Shown: positions 6,714 to 15,263 of the stretch, piece by piece
Layout: each line of letters starts with the position of its first letter
Position numbering within the stretch: the stretch's first letter is position 1
Assembly (NCBI RefSeq): GCF_036026595.1
Contig: NZ_JARZFX010000027.1
Location: 1 to 17,564, forward strand
DNA: 17,564 nt
Direction of reading: 5' to 3'
From: Virgibacillus_P tibetensis
GTDB lineage: Bacteria; Bacillota; Bacilli; Bacillales; Amphibacillaceae
The notes under the pieces: model-generated
What the model saw: only the letters and a program-made list of their open reading frames with translations
Databases searched by the model: none
What the model was told of the DNA's origin: nothing
Program-made: the position numbers and the translations under genes

Positions 6714-7550
6714 TTATTTATCCTGCTTTAAAACGATAACTTGGTGTTCATATGGAATGTCGATCCCTGCACGATCAAACGATTCTTTGATTCGTTTGCG
6801 CATGTCTCTTTCACATTCCCATTGCAATCCATTTTCTGTTTGACCTACTACACGTAGTGCAATATCAGAAGAATTAATACTTTGTACACCGATGGCATTA
6901 GGACCCTCTTTAAAGCGTTCGTCTGATTCAAACTCCACACATACTTTTTCCAACACAGCAATTGCTTCATCGATATTAACATCATAACTAATTCCAATGT
7001 CTACCAACGCTCTCATATTCCCACGAGAATGATTGGCAACCCCTTCAATGTGACGGTTAGGGACAAAATTAAGCGTTCCGTCAAAACTGCGGATCTTTGT
7101 TGTTCTTAAACCAACTTCTTCGACAATTCCATCGAAACCTCCAGCCGTTACATAGTCGTCAATTTCCAATTGCCTCTCAAGTAAGATGAAAAAGCCTGTT
7201 ACAACATCGCTGACAATACCCTGCGCACCAAAGCCAATTGCCAAACCAACGATCCCCGCACCAGCCAACAATGGGCCAATTGGAATTTCTAATATGGCGA
7301 AAAGCATAACGATAAACAGGAATATCATGGTATAGGAAAATAGGTTAAGTAAAAGTTTTTCAAGAGTTTTCACACGGCTGGGGGAAATTTTTTCATTCTT
7401 ACCAGCTCTTTGAATTGTTTTTTTAACCAACTTTTTCCCAATGGGGACTAGTATGAAAAAAGCCAAAGCAAGGATACCCACTTTAAGTGCTAGTGGTATT
7501 AAGAAGCTTGCGATTTCTGTAAGATCAAAATCTATTCCTGCTATATTCAA
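6714..7550 (-). CDS. ykuT: Small-conductance mechanosensitive channel, MscS family (YkuT)
   Basis: Membrane channel opening under tension to release solutes during hypo-osmotic shock. The 278-residue product has three hydrophobic segments (about residues 12-42, 68-92 and 95-125). The pore-lining third helix is the small-residue motif GLAIGFGAQG followed by VSDVVTGFFILLE, the MscS signature. After it come the beta domain (IDDYVTAGGFDGIVEEVGLRTT, split at the turn) and a cytoplasmic alpha/beta domain ending in IPYEHQVIVL. The start is a TTG at 7548-7550 preceded by AAGGAG with 8-base spacing, and no better ATG exists nearby. It is divergent from ykuU and convergent with ykuS. Identity is firm at family level; the ykuT assignment rests on order. 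Confidence 0.92.
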   Translation of the reverse strand: MNIAGIDFDLTEIASFLIPLALKVGILALAFFILVPIGKKLVKKTIQRAGKNEKISPSRVKTLEKLLLNLFSYTMIFLFIVMLFAILEIPIGPLLAGAGIVGLAIGFGAQGIVSDVVTGFFILLERQLEIDDYVTAGGFDGIVEEVGLRTTKIRSFDGTLNFVPNRHIEGVANHSRGNMRALVDIGISYDVNIDEAIAVLEKVCVEFESDERFKEGPNAIGVQSINSSDIALRVVGQTENGLQWECERDMRKRIKESFDRAGIDIPYEHQVIVLKQDK

Positions 7551-7764
7551 GCAAACTGCTCCTTTCTTTCTATAAAGTTGAAACTAGAATTAGGATAACA
7601 AACGGATTAAAAATATACCAATTAGTCACCTTAATAAAAGAGTAACTTTTTACTGTTATTATTATTGGTTTCTGTTATAGAGGGGCATACTAGTTAAAGC
7701 ATTCTCATTGTGACAAATTAGTGCGACAAATAATTGAAATCTTATTACTTAGAAACCCTATTAG

Positions 7765-7793
7765 TTGAACTTACCTGATAGATTACTTATACT
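7765..7793 (+). promoter_or_regulatory. SigA-type promoter of ykuU
   Basis: TTGAAC (7765-7770), exactly 17 bases, then TATACT (7788-7793), about 40 bases ahead of the ykuU start. I looked for a PerR box (TTATAATTATTATAA-like) in the 284-base divergent region and did not find a convincing one. Confidence 0.72.
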
Positions 7794-7834
7794 TACAGTT
7801 GTGGAACTAGTTAATATAGTTGGAGGGATTATTC

Positions 7835-8377
7835 ATGGCAGAAAGAATGGTAGGAAAACAAGCACCTCGATTTGAGATGGATGCTGTTATGCCAAACAAA
7901 GAATTTGGCAAAGTAAGTTTAGAAGAAAATATGAAGAATGACAAATGGACAGTACTTTTCTTCTATCCAATGGACTTCACATTTGTTTGTCCAACTGAAA
8001 TCACTGCAATGTCAGATAGATATGACGAGTTTGAAGATCTGGATGCAGAAGTTATTGGTGTATCAACAGATACTATCCACACGCATAAAGCGTGGATTAA
8101 CACTGCGCGTGACGAGAATGGTTTGGGCATTTTAGAGTATCCATTGGCTGCAGATACAAACCATGTTGTGTCACAGGAGTATGGTGTTTTAATTGAAGAT
8201 GAAGGTATCGCTTTACGTGGTCTATTTATTGTGAACCCAGAAGGTGAATTGCAGTATCAAACTGTATTTCATAATAACATCGGCCGTGATGTCGATGAAA
8301 CGTTACGTGTTCTACAAGCATTGCAAACTGGTGGACTTTGCCCGGCAAACTGGAAACCAGGCCAAGAAACACTATAA
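7835..8377 (+). CDS. ykuU: 2-Cys peroxiredoxin YkuU (AhpC/TSA family)
   Basis: Thiol peroxidase reducing hydrogen peroxide and organic peroxides in the cytosol. The 180-residue protein, the same length as B. subtilis YkuU, carries the peroxidatic cysteine C52 in FYPMDFTFVCPTEI and the resolving cysteine C169 in GGLCPANW, a typical 2-Cys arrangement that forms an intersubunit disulfide. Conserved VIGVSTDTIHTHKAW and LRGLFIVNPEG segments also fit. ATG 7835 is used: GGAGG sits 7-8 bases upstream, while the TTG five codons earlier overlaps that site. Downstream ykuV, a thioredoxin-like protein, is a plausible reductant or partner, but this is inferred from proximity only. A strong SigA-type promoter lies upstream, and a long hairpin separates it from ykuV. 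Confidence 0.94.
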   Translation: MAERMVGKQAPRFEMDAVMPNKEFGKVSLEENMKNDKWTVLFFYPMDFTFVCPTEITAMSDRYDEFEDLDAEVIGVSTDTIHTHKAWINTARDENGLGILEYPLAADTNHVVSQEYGVLIEDEGIALRGLFIVNPEGELQYQTVFHNNIGRDVDETLRVLQALQTGGLCPANWKPGQETL

Positions 8378-8421
8378 GGAACATTCTAAATAAAATTTAA
8401 TAATATGAGATAATAAAAAAC

Positions 8422-8492
8422 AGCTGGCTCAACTAATAAGGAATATTTCTTTGAAGCAAAGAAAAGATCTTTGTCAGAGTCAGCTCTTTTTT
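8422..8492 (+). terminator. Long compound hairpin with T tract between ykuU and ykuV
   Basis: Outer stem AGCTGGCTC (8422-8430) with GAGTCAGCT (8477-8485) is extended, after one mismatch, by A6/T6 pairing. An 8-bp inner hairpin TTTCTTTG-AAG-CAAAGAAA (8446-8464) sits in its loop, and a six-T run ends it at 8492. It acts as a terminator or attenuator by appearance. ykuV begins 26 bases later with its own AGGAGG site. Confidence 0.75.
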
Positions 8493-8518
8493 GATGATAT
8501 ATTCAGGAGGTAGTAACC

Positions 8519-8968
8519 ATGAAATTAAGAGATCAAATGCCTGAGCTTGAAGGGGCAACAGAATGGTTTAACAGCAGTGCAATTGAAAAGAAGGATTTAG
8601 TTGGCAATAAACCAACATTAATTCACTTCTGGTCTGTAAGTTGTGGACTATGTAAAGAAGCAATGCCAAATGTAAATGAATTTCGCGATGAATATAAAGA
8701 AGATCTTAACGTGATTGCGGTTCATATGCCTCGTTCTGAAAAAGACCTGGACCTGGAAGATATAGAAAGCGTTGCAAAAGAACATGATATTTCTCAGCCG
8801 ATCTTTGTTGATAATGACCATAAATTAACCGATGCTTTTGATAACCAGTATGTACCTGCATATTATGTGTTTGATGAGGAAGGGAAATTAAGACATTTTC
8901 AAGCAGGCGGCGGAGGCATGAAAATGCTGCGAAAGCGTGTTAACCGCGTTTTAGGAATAAAAGAATAG
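8519..8968 (+). CDS. ykuV: Thiol-disulfide oxidoreductase YkuV (thioredoxin-like)
   Basis: A 149-residue soluble thioredoxin-fold protein related to TlpA/ResA but lacking any signal peptide, so cytosolic. The active site is C42-G-L-C45 in SVSCGLCKEAMP, and the cis-proline is in QYVPAYYVFDEEG. The family member in B. subtilis (YkuV) catalyses dithiol-disulfide exchange. The C-terminal segment HFQAGGGGMKML followed by RVNRVL closely fits that protein. ATG 8519 follows an AGGAGG by about 9 bases. It lies just after peroxiredoxin ykuU, which suggests joint handling of peroxide stress or thiol recycling, though the strong hairpin between them implies separate or attenuated expression. It ends at its own terminator. 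Confidence 0.92.
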   Translation: MKLRDQMPELEGATEWFNSSAIEKKDLVGNKPTLIHFWSVSCGLCKEAMPNVNEFRDEYKEDLNVIAVHMPRSEKDLDLEDIESVAKEHDISQPIFVDNDHKLTDAFDNQYVPAYYVFDEEGKLRHFQAGGGGMKMLRKRVNRVLGIKE

Positions 8969-8984
8969 TACTTGTTTCCAAAGG

Positions 8985-9010
8985 CCCTTGTTGTAGAAAC
9001 AAGGGTTTTT
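8985..9010 (+). terminator. Intrinsic terminator of ykuV
   Basis: CCCTTGTT (8985-8992) pairs with AACAAGGG (8998-9005) across a 5-base loop, followed by TTTTT (9006-9010). Confidence 0.88.
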
Positions 9011-9129
9011 GTTTTGGGTAAATGTAATTTGAAAATAATTTAAAAAATTAAGTTAAAAGAGTAGATATTTATTTCGGAACCCGTTATATTAGTAGTTATT
9101 GGAAAACATAAACCGGGGGAGGGAACAAT

Positions 9130-10878
9130 GTGCATACATTTAAAAAACTAAAGCATTTTTATTGGCCATACAGAAAGTATTTTTTCTTATCACTGTTTTT
9201 TTTATTCTTTGTAACTGCAATTACAGTAGTCTATCCAATCGTTTTACAACAAACCATTGATAATGTGGTATTGGCCGATCAATATTATTTAATACCATAT
9301 ATATGCATCATTTTTTTAGTATTAATGATTATAAAAGGATTTGCAACTTACTATCATCAGTATTTAGGTGATTTGTTTGGTATTACTACAGTTTACAAGA
9401 TGCGTGATGCCTTATATGAGAAGCTTCACGTGTTATCGTTCAAGTATTATGATAATGCTAAAACAGGTGATATTATGTCGCGGTTAACAGCAGACGTTGA
9501 TGGATTTCGCTTTTTTCTGTCTTTAGGGTTTGCGGAGCTGATTCGCATCACATTGTTAATCGTATTAAGTTTAAGCGTCATGTTTTATTTTTCGATCCCA
9601 CTGGCGCTCGTTACAATGGCTGCAATGCCACTGTTAGGTGTGGTGGTATATCGTTTTGACCGCCGTGTGCACCCAGCATTTCGAAAGATCAGAAAGTCTT
9701 TTGGTCAATTAAATACACGGGTGCAAGAAAACATTAGTGGTATGAATACGGTTAAATCACTATCAAGAGAAGACTTTGAAATAGGAAGATTTTCTTCCAG
9801 TAATGACGACTATCGCCAGAATTATCTTAAAACTGCGTCAATTTGGTCAAAGTATTTTCCAATGATGGAGTTTATCGGAAACGTATGTGCAGTAGCCCTA
9901 CTTGCGTTTGGCGGATACTTAGTTATAAATGGGGGACTTTCACTTGGTGAACTGGTCGCATTCTTCAGTTTAGTCTGGTATATTATGGGGCCACTTATGA
10001 ACCTTGGGTTTGTTATTAATCTGTTTTCTCAATCGAAAGCCTCAGCTGAGAGATTACTTGAAATACTGGAGGCAGAGGAAGATATTGTTGAAAAAGATGA
10101 TGCCATAGCCACTGAAATTAAGGGGCATGTGACTTTTAATGATGTAACTTTAACCTATACGAAGGATGATGATTCTGCACTGAAAAACATTAGCTTTGAT
10201 GCTCCTCCAGGAAAGGTTATCGGTTTAATTGGTGCTACAGGATCGGGAAAAACCAGTGTCACTCAATTAATCACCCGTTTTTATGAACCCGAAAGAGGCG
10301 ATGTATTGGTGGATGGAAGACCTGTCTCTGATTATAAGCTGAAATCCTTACGCAGCAGTATCGGTTTTGTTTTACAGGAACCCTTTTTATTTTCAACCTC
10401 CATTCGAGAAAACATTGCGTATGGTAACCCAGATATGTCTGATGAGCAGATTATTAATGCGGCAAAGAGGGCACAAGCGCATGAGTTTATTATGGAAATG
10501 CCGAATGGGTATCAAACCATGCTTGGTGAACGCGGTATGGGGCTATCCGGGGGACAGAAGCAGCGAATTGCAATAGCTAGAGCTATATGTATTAATCCAA
10601 GTATCTTAGTTTTGGATGATGCTACATCTGCAGTAGATATGGAGACAGAATTCAAAATACAAAAAGCATTAAAAGAGGTAATGAAGGGAAGAACTTCCTT
10701 TATCATTGCTCACCGGATTTCCTCATTAAAACATGCAGATGAAATAATTGTACTTGAGGACGGGAAAGTTGTAGAAAGAGGTACCCATGATCATTTAGTT
10801 GGGAATAATGGAACCTACCAGCGTATATATGATATTCAATATCAGGATCGTGAAGAGATTATGAATGCAGTAAATTAA
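9130..10878 (+). CDS. yknU: Half-ABC exporter with degenerate ATP site, YknU-like
   Basis: A 582-residue half-transporter: an N-terminal six-helix exporter domain (about 1-310) and a nucleotide-binding domain (about 330-570). Walker A GATGSGKT starts at G368, signature LSGGQ at 472-476, Walker B ILVLDD ends at D496, and the switch His is H528. The residue after Walker B is Asp497, not the catalytic Glu, so this subunit's own ATP site should be poorly hydrolytic. That is the hallmark of one half of a heterodimeric exporter such as BmrCD or TM287/288. The partner starts 17 bases downstream. GTG 9130 is the start, 6 bases after GGAGGG. The yknU symbol is from position between ykuV and ktrC and from length, and is less certain than the family. 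Substrate unknown; multidrug or lipid-like export is usual. Confidence 0.87.
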   Translation: MHTFKKLKHFYWPYRKYFFLSLFFLFFVTAITVVYPIVLQQTIDNVVLADQYYLIPYICIIFLVLMIIKGFATYYHQYLGDLFGITTVYKMRDALYEKLHVLSFKYYDNAKTGDIMSRLTADVDGFRFFLSLGFAELIRITLLIVLSLSVMFYFSIPLALVTMAAMPLLGVVVYRFDRRVHPAFRKIRKSFGQLNTRVQENISGMNTVKSLSREDFEIGRFSSSNDDYRQNYLKTASIWSKYFPMMEFIGNVCAVALLAFGGYLVINGGLSLGELVAFFSLVWYIMGPLMNLGFVINLFSQSKASAERLLEILEAEEDIVEKDDAIATEIKGHVTFNDVTLTYTKDDDSALKNISFDAPPGKVIGLIGATGSGKTSVTQLITRFYEPERGDVLVDGRPVSDYKLKSLRSSIGFVLQEPFLFSTSIRENIAYGNPDMSDEQIINAAKRAQAHEFIMEMPNGYQTMLGERGMGLSGGQKQRIAIARAICINPSILVLDDATSAVDMETEFKIQKALKEVMKGRTSFIIAHRISSLKHADEIIVLEDGKVVERGTHDHLVGNNGTYQRIYDIQYQDREEIMNAVN

Positions 10879-10895
10879 TAAAGGGGGGACGAACA

Positions 10896-12737
10896 TTGAC
10901 TATTTCGAAAAGTAAAAAAGAGAAAAGCCGTCATTTAAAACGTTTCTCTTATACAGTGGATACAGCAATTGAGAAGCCTTTTAACTGGAAGCAAATGTGG
11001 CGATTGCTGATCTATTTAAAACCATACTCCAAGACCTATCTTCCTGCTGCAGTTATTGCCATGATGGTTTCAACTGCGGTAAGACTGATTGTACCAATCC
11101 TTATAGGAAAGGTTGCTATTGACGTCGCAATAAAAAATGAAGATGTAACAATGCTGACATATCTGGTTATCGGCATTGGGATATTATACTTGGTAAGTTA
11201 TGCAGGAAACGTATATCGAATAAAATGGGTTAATATTTTAGGGCAAAATGTCATCTTCGATTTAAGACAGCATCTTTTCTCCCATGTACAGCGGCTTTCA
11301 CATAGGTTTTTTGATAACCGTTCAGCGGGCTCAATACTAGTGCGAATTATGAATGATATTAACTCATTACAGGAACTATTTACTAATGGGATTATAAATT
11401 TACTAATGGACATTGTTACATTGATTGGTATTATTGTGATTCTATTTGCACTAAGTCCTAAGTTAGCATTGGCAATTATGATTGTATTACCTCTTATGTT
11501 TTATATATCTACGAAACTTAGAAGGAATATCAGACGTTCTTGGCAGGACGTGCGCATTCAACAGTCCCGACTTAATTCCCATCTGAATGAGGGTATACAA
11601 GGAATGCGTATAACACAATCATTTTCTCAAGAGAAGGAAAACGCTGAATTTTTTAATGGAATTAATGAAGACAATTACCAAAGCTGGCGGCAAGCGACCA
11701 AAAAAAGTGCTTTATTTCGTCCGTTTGTAGAAATGAGTAACGCGATTGGTACTGTTATTCTAATTTCATACGGAGCGTATTTGATTTTATTGGGACCAGA
11801 TAATGGTGGTATTGAATTAGGAACATTTGTTTCCTTCGCCTTCTTCTTAGGCATGTTTTGGGAACCTATTTCAAGGCTTGGTCAGATGTACAATCAATTA
11901 CTTATGGCTATGGCAGCATCAGAGCGAATATTCGAATACCTCGATGAACAGCCTAACGTAGAAGAAAAGGACGATGCACATGAGTTCAAAGAGATGGCAG
12001 GCCATATTGAATTTGATAAGGTGGAATTCTCTTATGACGAGGACAGAGTTGCATTGCATGAAATTTCAGTTGAAATAAAACAGGGTCAAACGATTGCTCT
12101 AGTAGGTCATACAGGAAGTGGTAAATCAACCATCGCGAACTTGATCAGCCGATTCTATGATCCTTCTAAGGGGACTGTTAAGATAGATGGATATGATTTG
12201 CGGGATGTTAAATTGAATTCGATCCGCCAAAAGATCAGCGTTGTATTACAGGATACATTTATTTTTTCCGGTACTATTTTGGAAAATATACGTTTTGGTC
12301 GTCCTAATGCAACAGACCAGGAAGTTATCGATGCTGCAAGAGTAGTGGGGGCAGATGACTTTATCCAGCGACTTGCTGAAGGATATAACACAGAGGTGGA
12401 AGAACGAGGAAACGTACTGTCCGCAGGTGAGCGGCAATTAATGTCGTTTGCCAGAGCATTACTGGCAGATCCCAGTATTCTAATTCTTGATGAAGCTACA
12501 GCAAGTATCGACACAGAAACAGAAGTAAAAATCCAAAAGGCTCTCGGCAAACTGCTGAAAGGTAGAACTGCAATTATTATTGCTCACCGCCTATCAACTA
12601 TTAGAGAAGCGGATAATATATTTGTATTGGAAAATGGGAAAGTATTGGAAAACGGAAGCCATAGTGAGCTAATGGCGCAACGTGGTGAGTATTTCGGTTT
12701 GGTAAGATCACAATTTCAAATGCTGGATGCGATTTAG
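10896..12737 (+). CDS. yknV: Half-ABC exporter with catalytic ATP site, YknV-like
   Basis: A 613-residue partner of the preceding half-transporter. About 35 cytosolic residues precede six transmembrane helices (to about 345), then the ATPase domain. Walker A GHTGSGKST starts at G404, Walker B ILILDE has D532 and the catalytic E533, and H564 is the switch histidine. The signature is LSAGE (508-512) rather than LSGGQ. In an antiparallel dimer this altered signature faces the Walker motifs of the first subunit with its Asp497, so both defects fall in the same composite site, while the other site is fully canonical. The start is TTG 10896, 7 bases after GGGGGG; no ATG fits. A 15-bp terminator hairpin follows. 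Symbol given by position; family certain. Confidence 0.87.
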   Translation: MTISKSKKEKSRHLKRFSYTVDTAIEKPFNWKQMWRLLIYLKPYSKTYLPAAVIAMMVSTAVRLIVPILIGKVAIDVAIKNEDVTMLTYLVIGIGILYLVSYAGNVYRIKWVNILGQNVIFDLRQHLFSHVQRLSHRFFDNRSAGSILVRIMNDINSLQELFTNGIINLLMDIVTLIGIIVILFALSPKLALAIMIVLPLMFYISTKLRRNIRRSWQDVRIQQSRLNSHLNEGIQGMRITQSFSQEKENAEFFNGINEDNYQSWRQATKKSALFRPFVEMSNAIGTVILISYGAYLILLGPDNGGIELGTFVSFAFFLGMFWEPISRLGQMYNQLLMAMAASERIFEYLDEQPNVEEKDDAHEFKEMAGHIEFDKVEFSYDEDRVALHEISVEIKQGQTIALVGHTGSGKSTIANLISRFYDPSKGTVKIDGYDLRDVKLNSIRQKISVVLQDTFIFSGTILENIRFGRPNATDQEVIDAARVVGADDFIQRLAEGYNTEVEERGNVLSAGERQLMSFARALLADPSILILDEATASIDTETEVKIQKALGKLLKGRTAIIIAHRLSTIREADNIFVLENGKVLENGSHSELMAQRGEYFGLVRSQFQMLDAI

Positions 12738-12745
12738 CTAAACTG

Positions 12746-12783
12746 CAAAGAAGCAATTTCTATAATGGGAAATTGCTTCTTTG
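12746..12783 (+). terminator. Intrinsic terminator of the ABC exporter pair
   Basis: Perfect 15-bp stem: CAAAGAAGCAATTTC (12746-12760) with its complement at 12769-12783, 8-base loop, then TTTCTAG. Strong hairpin with a short T run. Confidence 0.85.
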
Positions 12784-12856
12784 TTTCTAGTCACTATCCT
12801 TTATTTGAAACAATGTGGTAGACTTAAATTAAGTAAATATTGATGGAGGAAGTTTT

Positions 12857-13522
12857 ATGAAAAAAGAGTTCGCAGTAATAGGATTAGGAAGATTTGGAGG
12901 AAGTATTTGTCGTGAGTTAAGCTTGGAAGGAATGCAGGTGTTAGCGATAGATAATGACGAAGATAAAGTAAATGAATATAAGAATATCGCTTCACATGCA
13001 GTGATTGCTGATTCCACTGATGAAGCTTCTTTGAAAGAATTAGGTATAAAAAATATTGATCATGTCATTGTTGCTATAGGAGATAATATTCAGGCGAGTA
13101 TCTTAACTACTGTAATATTAACTGATTTAGGAATAAAGAAGATTACTGTAAAGGCTCAGAATGATTACCATGAGAAGATATTGAATAAAATTGGTGCGGA
13201 TCATGTCGTGCACCCAGAGCGGGATATGGGTAAACGTATTGCACATAATATTATTTCTAATAATATTCTGGATTACTTGGAATTATCTGATGATCACAGT
13301 ATTGTAGAAGTAAAAGCAGGGAAAAAGATGTTGGGGAAAACATTAGTTGATCTTGATATACGAGCAAATTATGGCTGTAACGTTGTAGCAATTAAACAAG
13401 GAAAAGAGATTAACGTGTCCCCAAGTGCAGAAGATGTTTTAAGTGAAGAGGATGTCCTCATTGTAATTGGATCCGACAAAGATATTTCACGTTTCGAAAA
13501 ACAGCTTGTAATTGATGATTAA
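12857..13522 (+). CDS. ktrC: Potassium uptake gating subunit KtrC (RCK/TrkA-N)
   Basis: Cytosolic regulatory ring subunit of a Ktr potassium channel; its membrane partner (KtrD type) is not in the window. The 221 residues equal the length of B. subtilis KtrC. The N-terminal RCK_N Rossmann domain has IGLGRFGGS (8-16) and the acidic end of strand 2 at D32 (VLAIDNDEDKV), for ATP/ADP or NAD binding. Conserved blocks IASHAVIADSTDE, GDNIQASIL, TVKAQNDYHEKIL and GADHVVHPERDMGKRIAHNI follow. The C-terminal RCK_C domain (about 135-221) is the c-di-AMP binding module in Ktr proteins. GGAGGAAG precedes ATG 12857. Convergent with rnjA as in B. subtilis, though adeC, which lies between them there, is missing. 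Confidence 0.94.
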   Translation: MKKEFAVIGLGRFGGSICRELSLEGMQVLAIDNDEDKVNEYKNIASHAVIADSTDEASLKELGIKNIDHVIVAIGDNIQASILTTVILTDLGIKKITVKAQNDYHEKILNKIGADHVVHPERDMGKRIAHNIISNNILDYLELSDDHSIVEVKAGKKMLGKTLVDLDIRANYGCNVVAIKQGKEINVSPSAEDVLSEEDVLIVIGSDKDISRFEKQLVIDD

Positions 13523-13524
13523 AA

Positions 13525-13569
13525 TTAAAGGTGACATGGCTGTGTTTAAAACTGCCATGTCACCTTTAA
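13525..13569. terminator. Bidirectional terminator between ktrC and rnjA
   Basis: Perfect 16-bp stem TTAAAGGTGACATGGC (13525-13540) with its complement at 13554-13569, 13-base loop. T-rich sequence lies on both exits (GTTTTGTTTT on plus, TTTTAAT on minus). It serves convergent genes. Confidence 0.88.
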
Positions 13570-13594
13570 AGTTTTGTTTTAGCTGCTTTCGCTT

Positions 13595-15262
13595 TTAAAC
13601 TTCCATTATTATTGGTAAGACCATTGGTCTGCGCTTTGTTTTTTCGTAGAGAAATGGTGCTATAGTATCTGTAATCTCATTTTTAATTTCAGACCATTGA
13701 GTAGTCTTTCTTTCCATTACCTTATTAAGATGAGTAGATACCATTTTTTGTGCTTCATTAATCAAGTCCTCTGATTCCCGCATATAAACAAATCCACGTG
13801 ATATGATATCCGGACCTGCTGCTATTTTGAATTCTTTCATATTAATACTGACAACGACCATAACTAATCCTTCTTGAGACAAGATACGACGGTCACGCAG
13901 TACAATATTTCCAATATCACCAATTCCACTTCCATCAACATAAATTGCTCCTGATGGGATTTTACCGGCGATGCTGGCATTATCTTTTCCTAATGCAAGT
14001 ACATCTCCATTATCCATCACAAACGTATGTTCAGGCTCTACATCACATTCTATGGCTAGTTTGGTATGCTCTTTAAGCATTCTATACTCACCATGGATCG
14101 GCATAAAGTATTTCGGATTCATCAATCGTAACATTAGCTTTTGTTCTTCCTGGCTACCATGGCCGGATGTATGGATGTTACTTAATTTACCATGAATAAC
14201 TTCTGCGCCTGCACGATACAATTTATTGATTGTTCTGCTGACACTTACATTATTCCCTGGAATCGGGGATGATGAAAATACTACAGTGTCTCCAGGTATA
14301 ATTTGAATTTGTCTGTGTGTACCGTTTGCAATACGAGAAAGAGCAGCCATGGGCTCGCCTTGTGAGCCTGTACAAAGAATCGTAACATCCTGGGCTGGAA
14401 GACGGTTAATTTGATTTGCTTCTATAAACGTTTCTTTTGGTGCTTGTATATACCCAAGTTCTTGTCCAAGCTTAATTGCTGACTCCATACTGCGGCCAAA
14501 TACAGCTACTTTTCGGTTGTGCTTAACGGCTGCAGATACTACCTGTTGTAATCGGTAAATATTGGAGGCGAAAGTTGCAAAAATTAACCTACCGTTTGAA
14601 CGGCCAAAGATTTCATTTATACTTCCTTCAACAACACTCTCCGACATAGTAAAACCTGGAATTTCACTATTAGTACTATCTGAAAGTAAGCAAAGTACGC
14701 CTTCTTTACCTATTTCAGCCATTTTGGTCAAATCGGCCGGTTCACCGATAGGAGTAAAATCGAACTTAAAGTCACCTGTTTGCACAATATTTCCAGGTGG
14801 TGTTTTAACGACGACACCATAGGAATTAGGAATGCTGTGTGTTGTACGGAAAAAGCTGACGGAAGTTTTTCGGAATTTAATAATATCGTCTTCTTGAATT
14901 ATATTTAATTTTGCAGTTCTTAATAAGCCGTGTTCATCAAGCTTGTTCCTTATTAAGCCCATTGCGAATTTTCCTGCATAGATGGGGATGTTGGCTTCAC
15001 GTAAAAGGTAAGGAATTCCGCCAATATGATCCTCATGTCCATGAGTTATAAATAAACCTTTAATTTTATCCTGGTTTTGTACAATGTAGGTGTAATCTGG
15101 TATTACATAGTCGATTCCAAGTAATTCATCTTCAGGAAATTTAATTCCTGCGTCAATAAGAATTATCTCGTCCTGGAATTGTACTCCATAGGTATTCTTA
15201 CCAATTTCCCCTAATCCACCTAATGCAAAAACTGCTGTTTGATCATTCTTTACAAATTTCAT
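13595..15262 (-). CDS. rnjA: Ribonuclease J1 RnjA
   Basis: 5'-3' exoribonuclease and endoribonuclease central to mRNA turnover and rRNA maturation in Firmicutes. The 555-residue protein has the metallo-beta-lactamase motif H74-G-H76-E-D78-H79 in FITHGHEDHIGG, at the same numbering as B. subtilis RNase J1. A beta-CASP domain follows with GSQGEPMAALSRIA and the IPGNNVSVSRTINKLY region, then HTSGHGSQEEQKL and PIHGEYRML, and a C-terminal domain from about residue 450. ATG 15260-15262 is taken: the earlier ATG abuts the GGAG site, while this one is 10 bases from it. Its start is one base after the rpoY stop, so the two are co-transcribed and probably translationally coupled. Confidence 0.97.
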   Translation of the reverse strand: MKFVKNDQTAVFALGGLGEIGKNTYGVQFQDEIILIDAGIKFPEDELLGIDYVIPDYTYIVQNQDKIKGLFITHGHEDHIGGIPYLLREANIPIYAGKFAMGLIRNKLDEHGLLRTAKLNIIQEDDIIKFRKTSVSFFRTTHSIPNSYGVVVKTPPGNIVQTGDFKFDFTPIGEPADLTKMAEIGKEGVLCLLSDSTNSEIPGFTMSESVVEGSINEIFGRSNGRLIFATFASNIYRLQQVVSAAVKHNRKVAVFGRSMESAIKLGQELGYIQAPKETFIEANQINRLPAQDVTILCTGSQGEPMAALSRIANGTHRQIQIIPGDTVVFSSSPIPGNNVSVSRTINKLYRAGAEVIHGKLSNIHTSGHGSQEEQKLMLRLMNPKYFMPIHGEYRMLKEHTKLAIECDVEPEHTFVMDNGDVLALGKDNASIAGKIPSGAIYVDGSGIGDIGNIVLRDRRILSQEGLVMVVVSINMKEFKIAAGPDIISRGFVYMRESEDLINEAQKMVSTHLNKVMERKTTQWSEIKNEITDTIAPFLYEKTKRRPMVLPIIMEV

Positions 15263-15263
15263 A

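Noticed and set aside
7551..7834. PerR or other operator between ykuT and ykuU
   Set aside because: A/T-rich runs resemble partial boxes, but no good palindrome was found; only the SigA-like promoter is supported.
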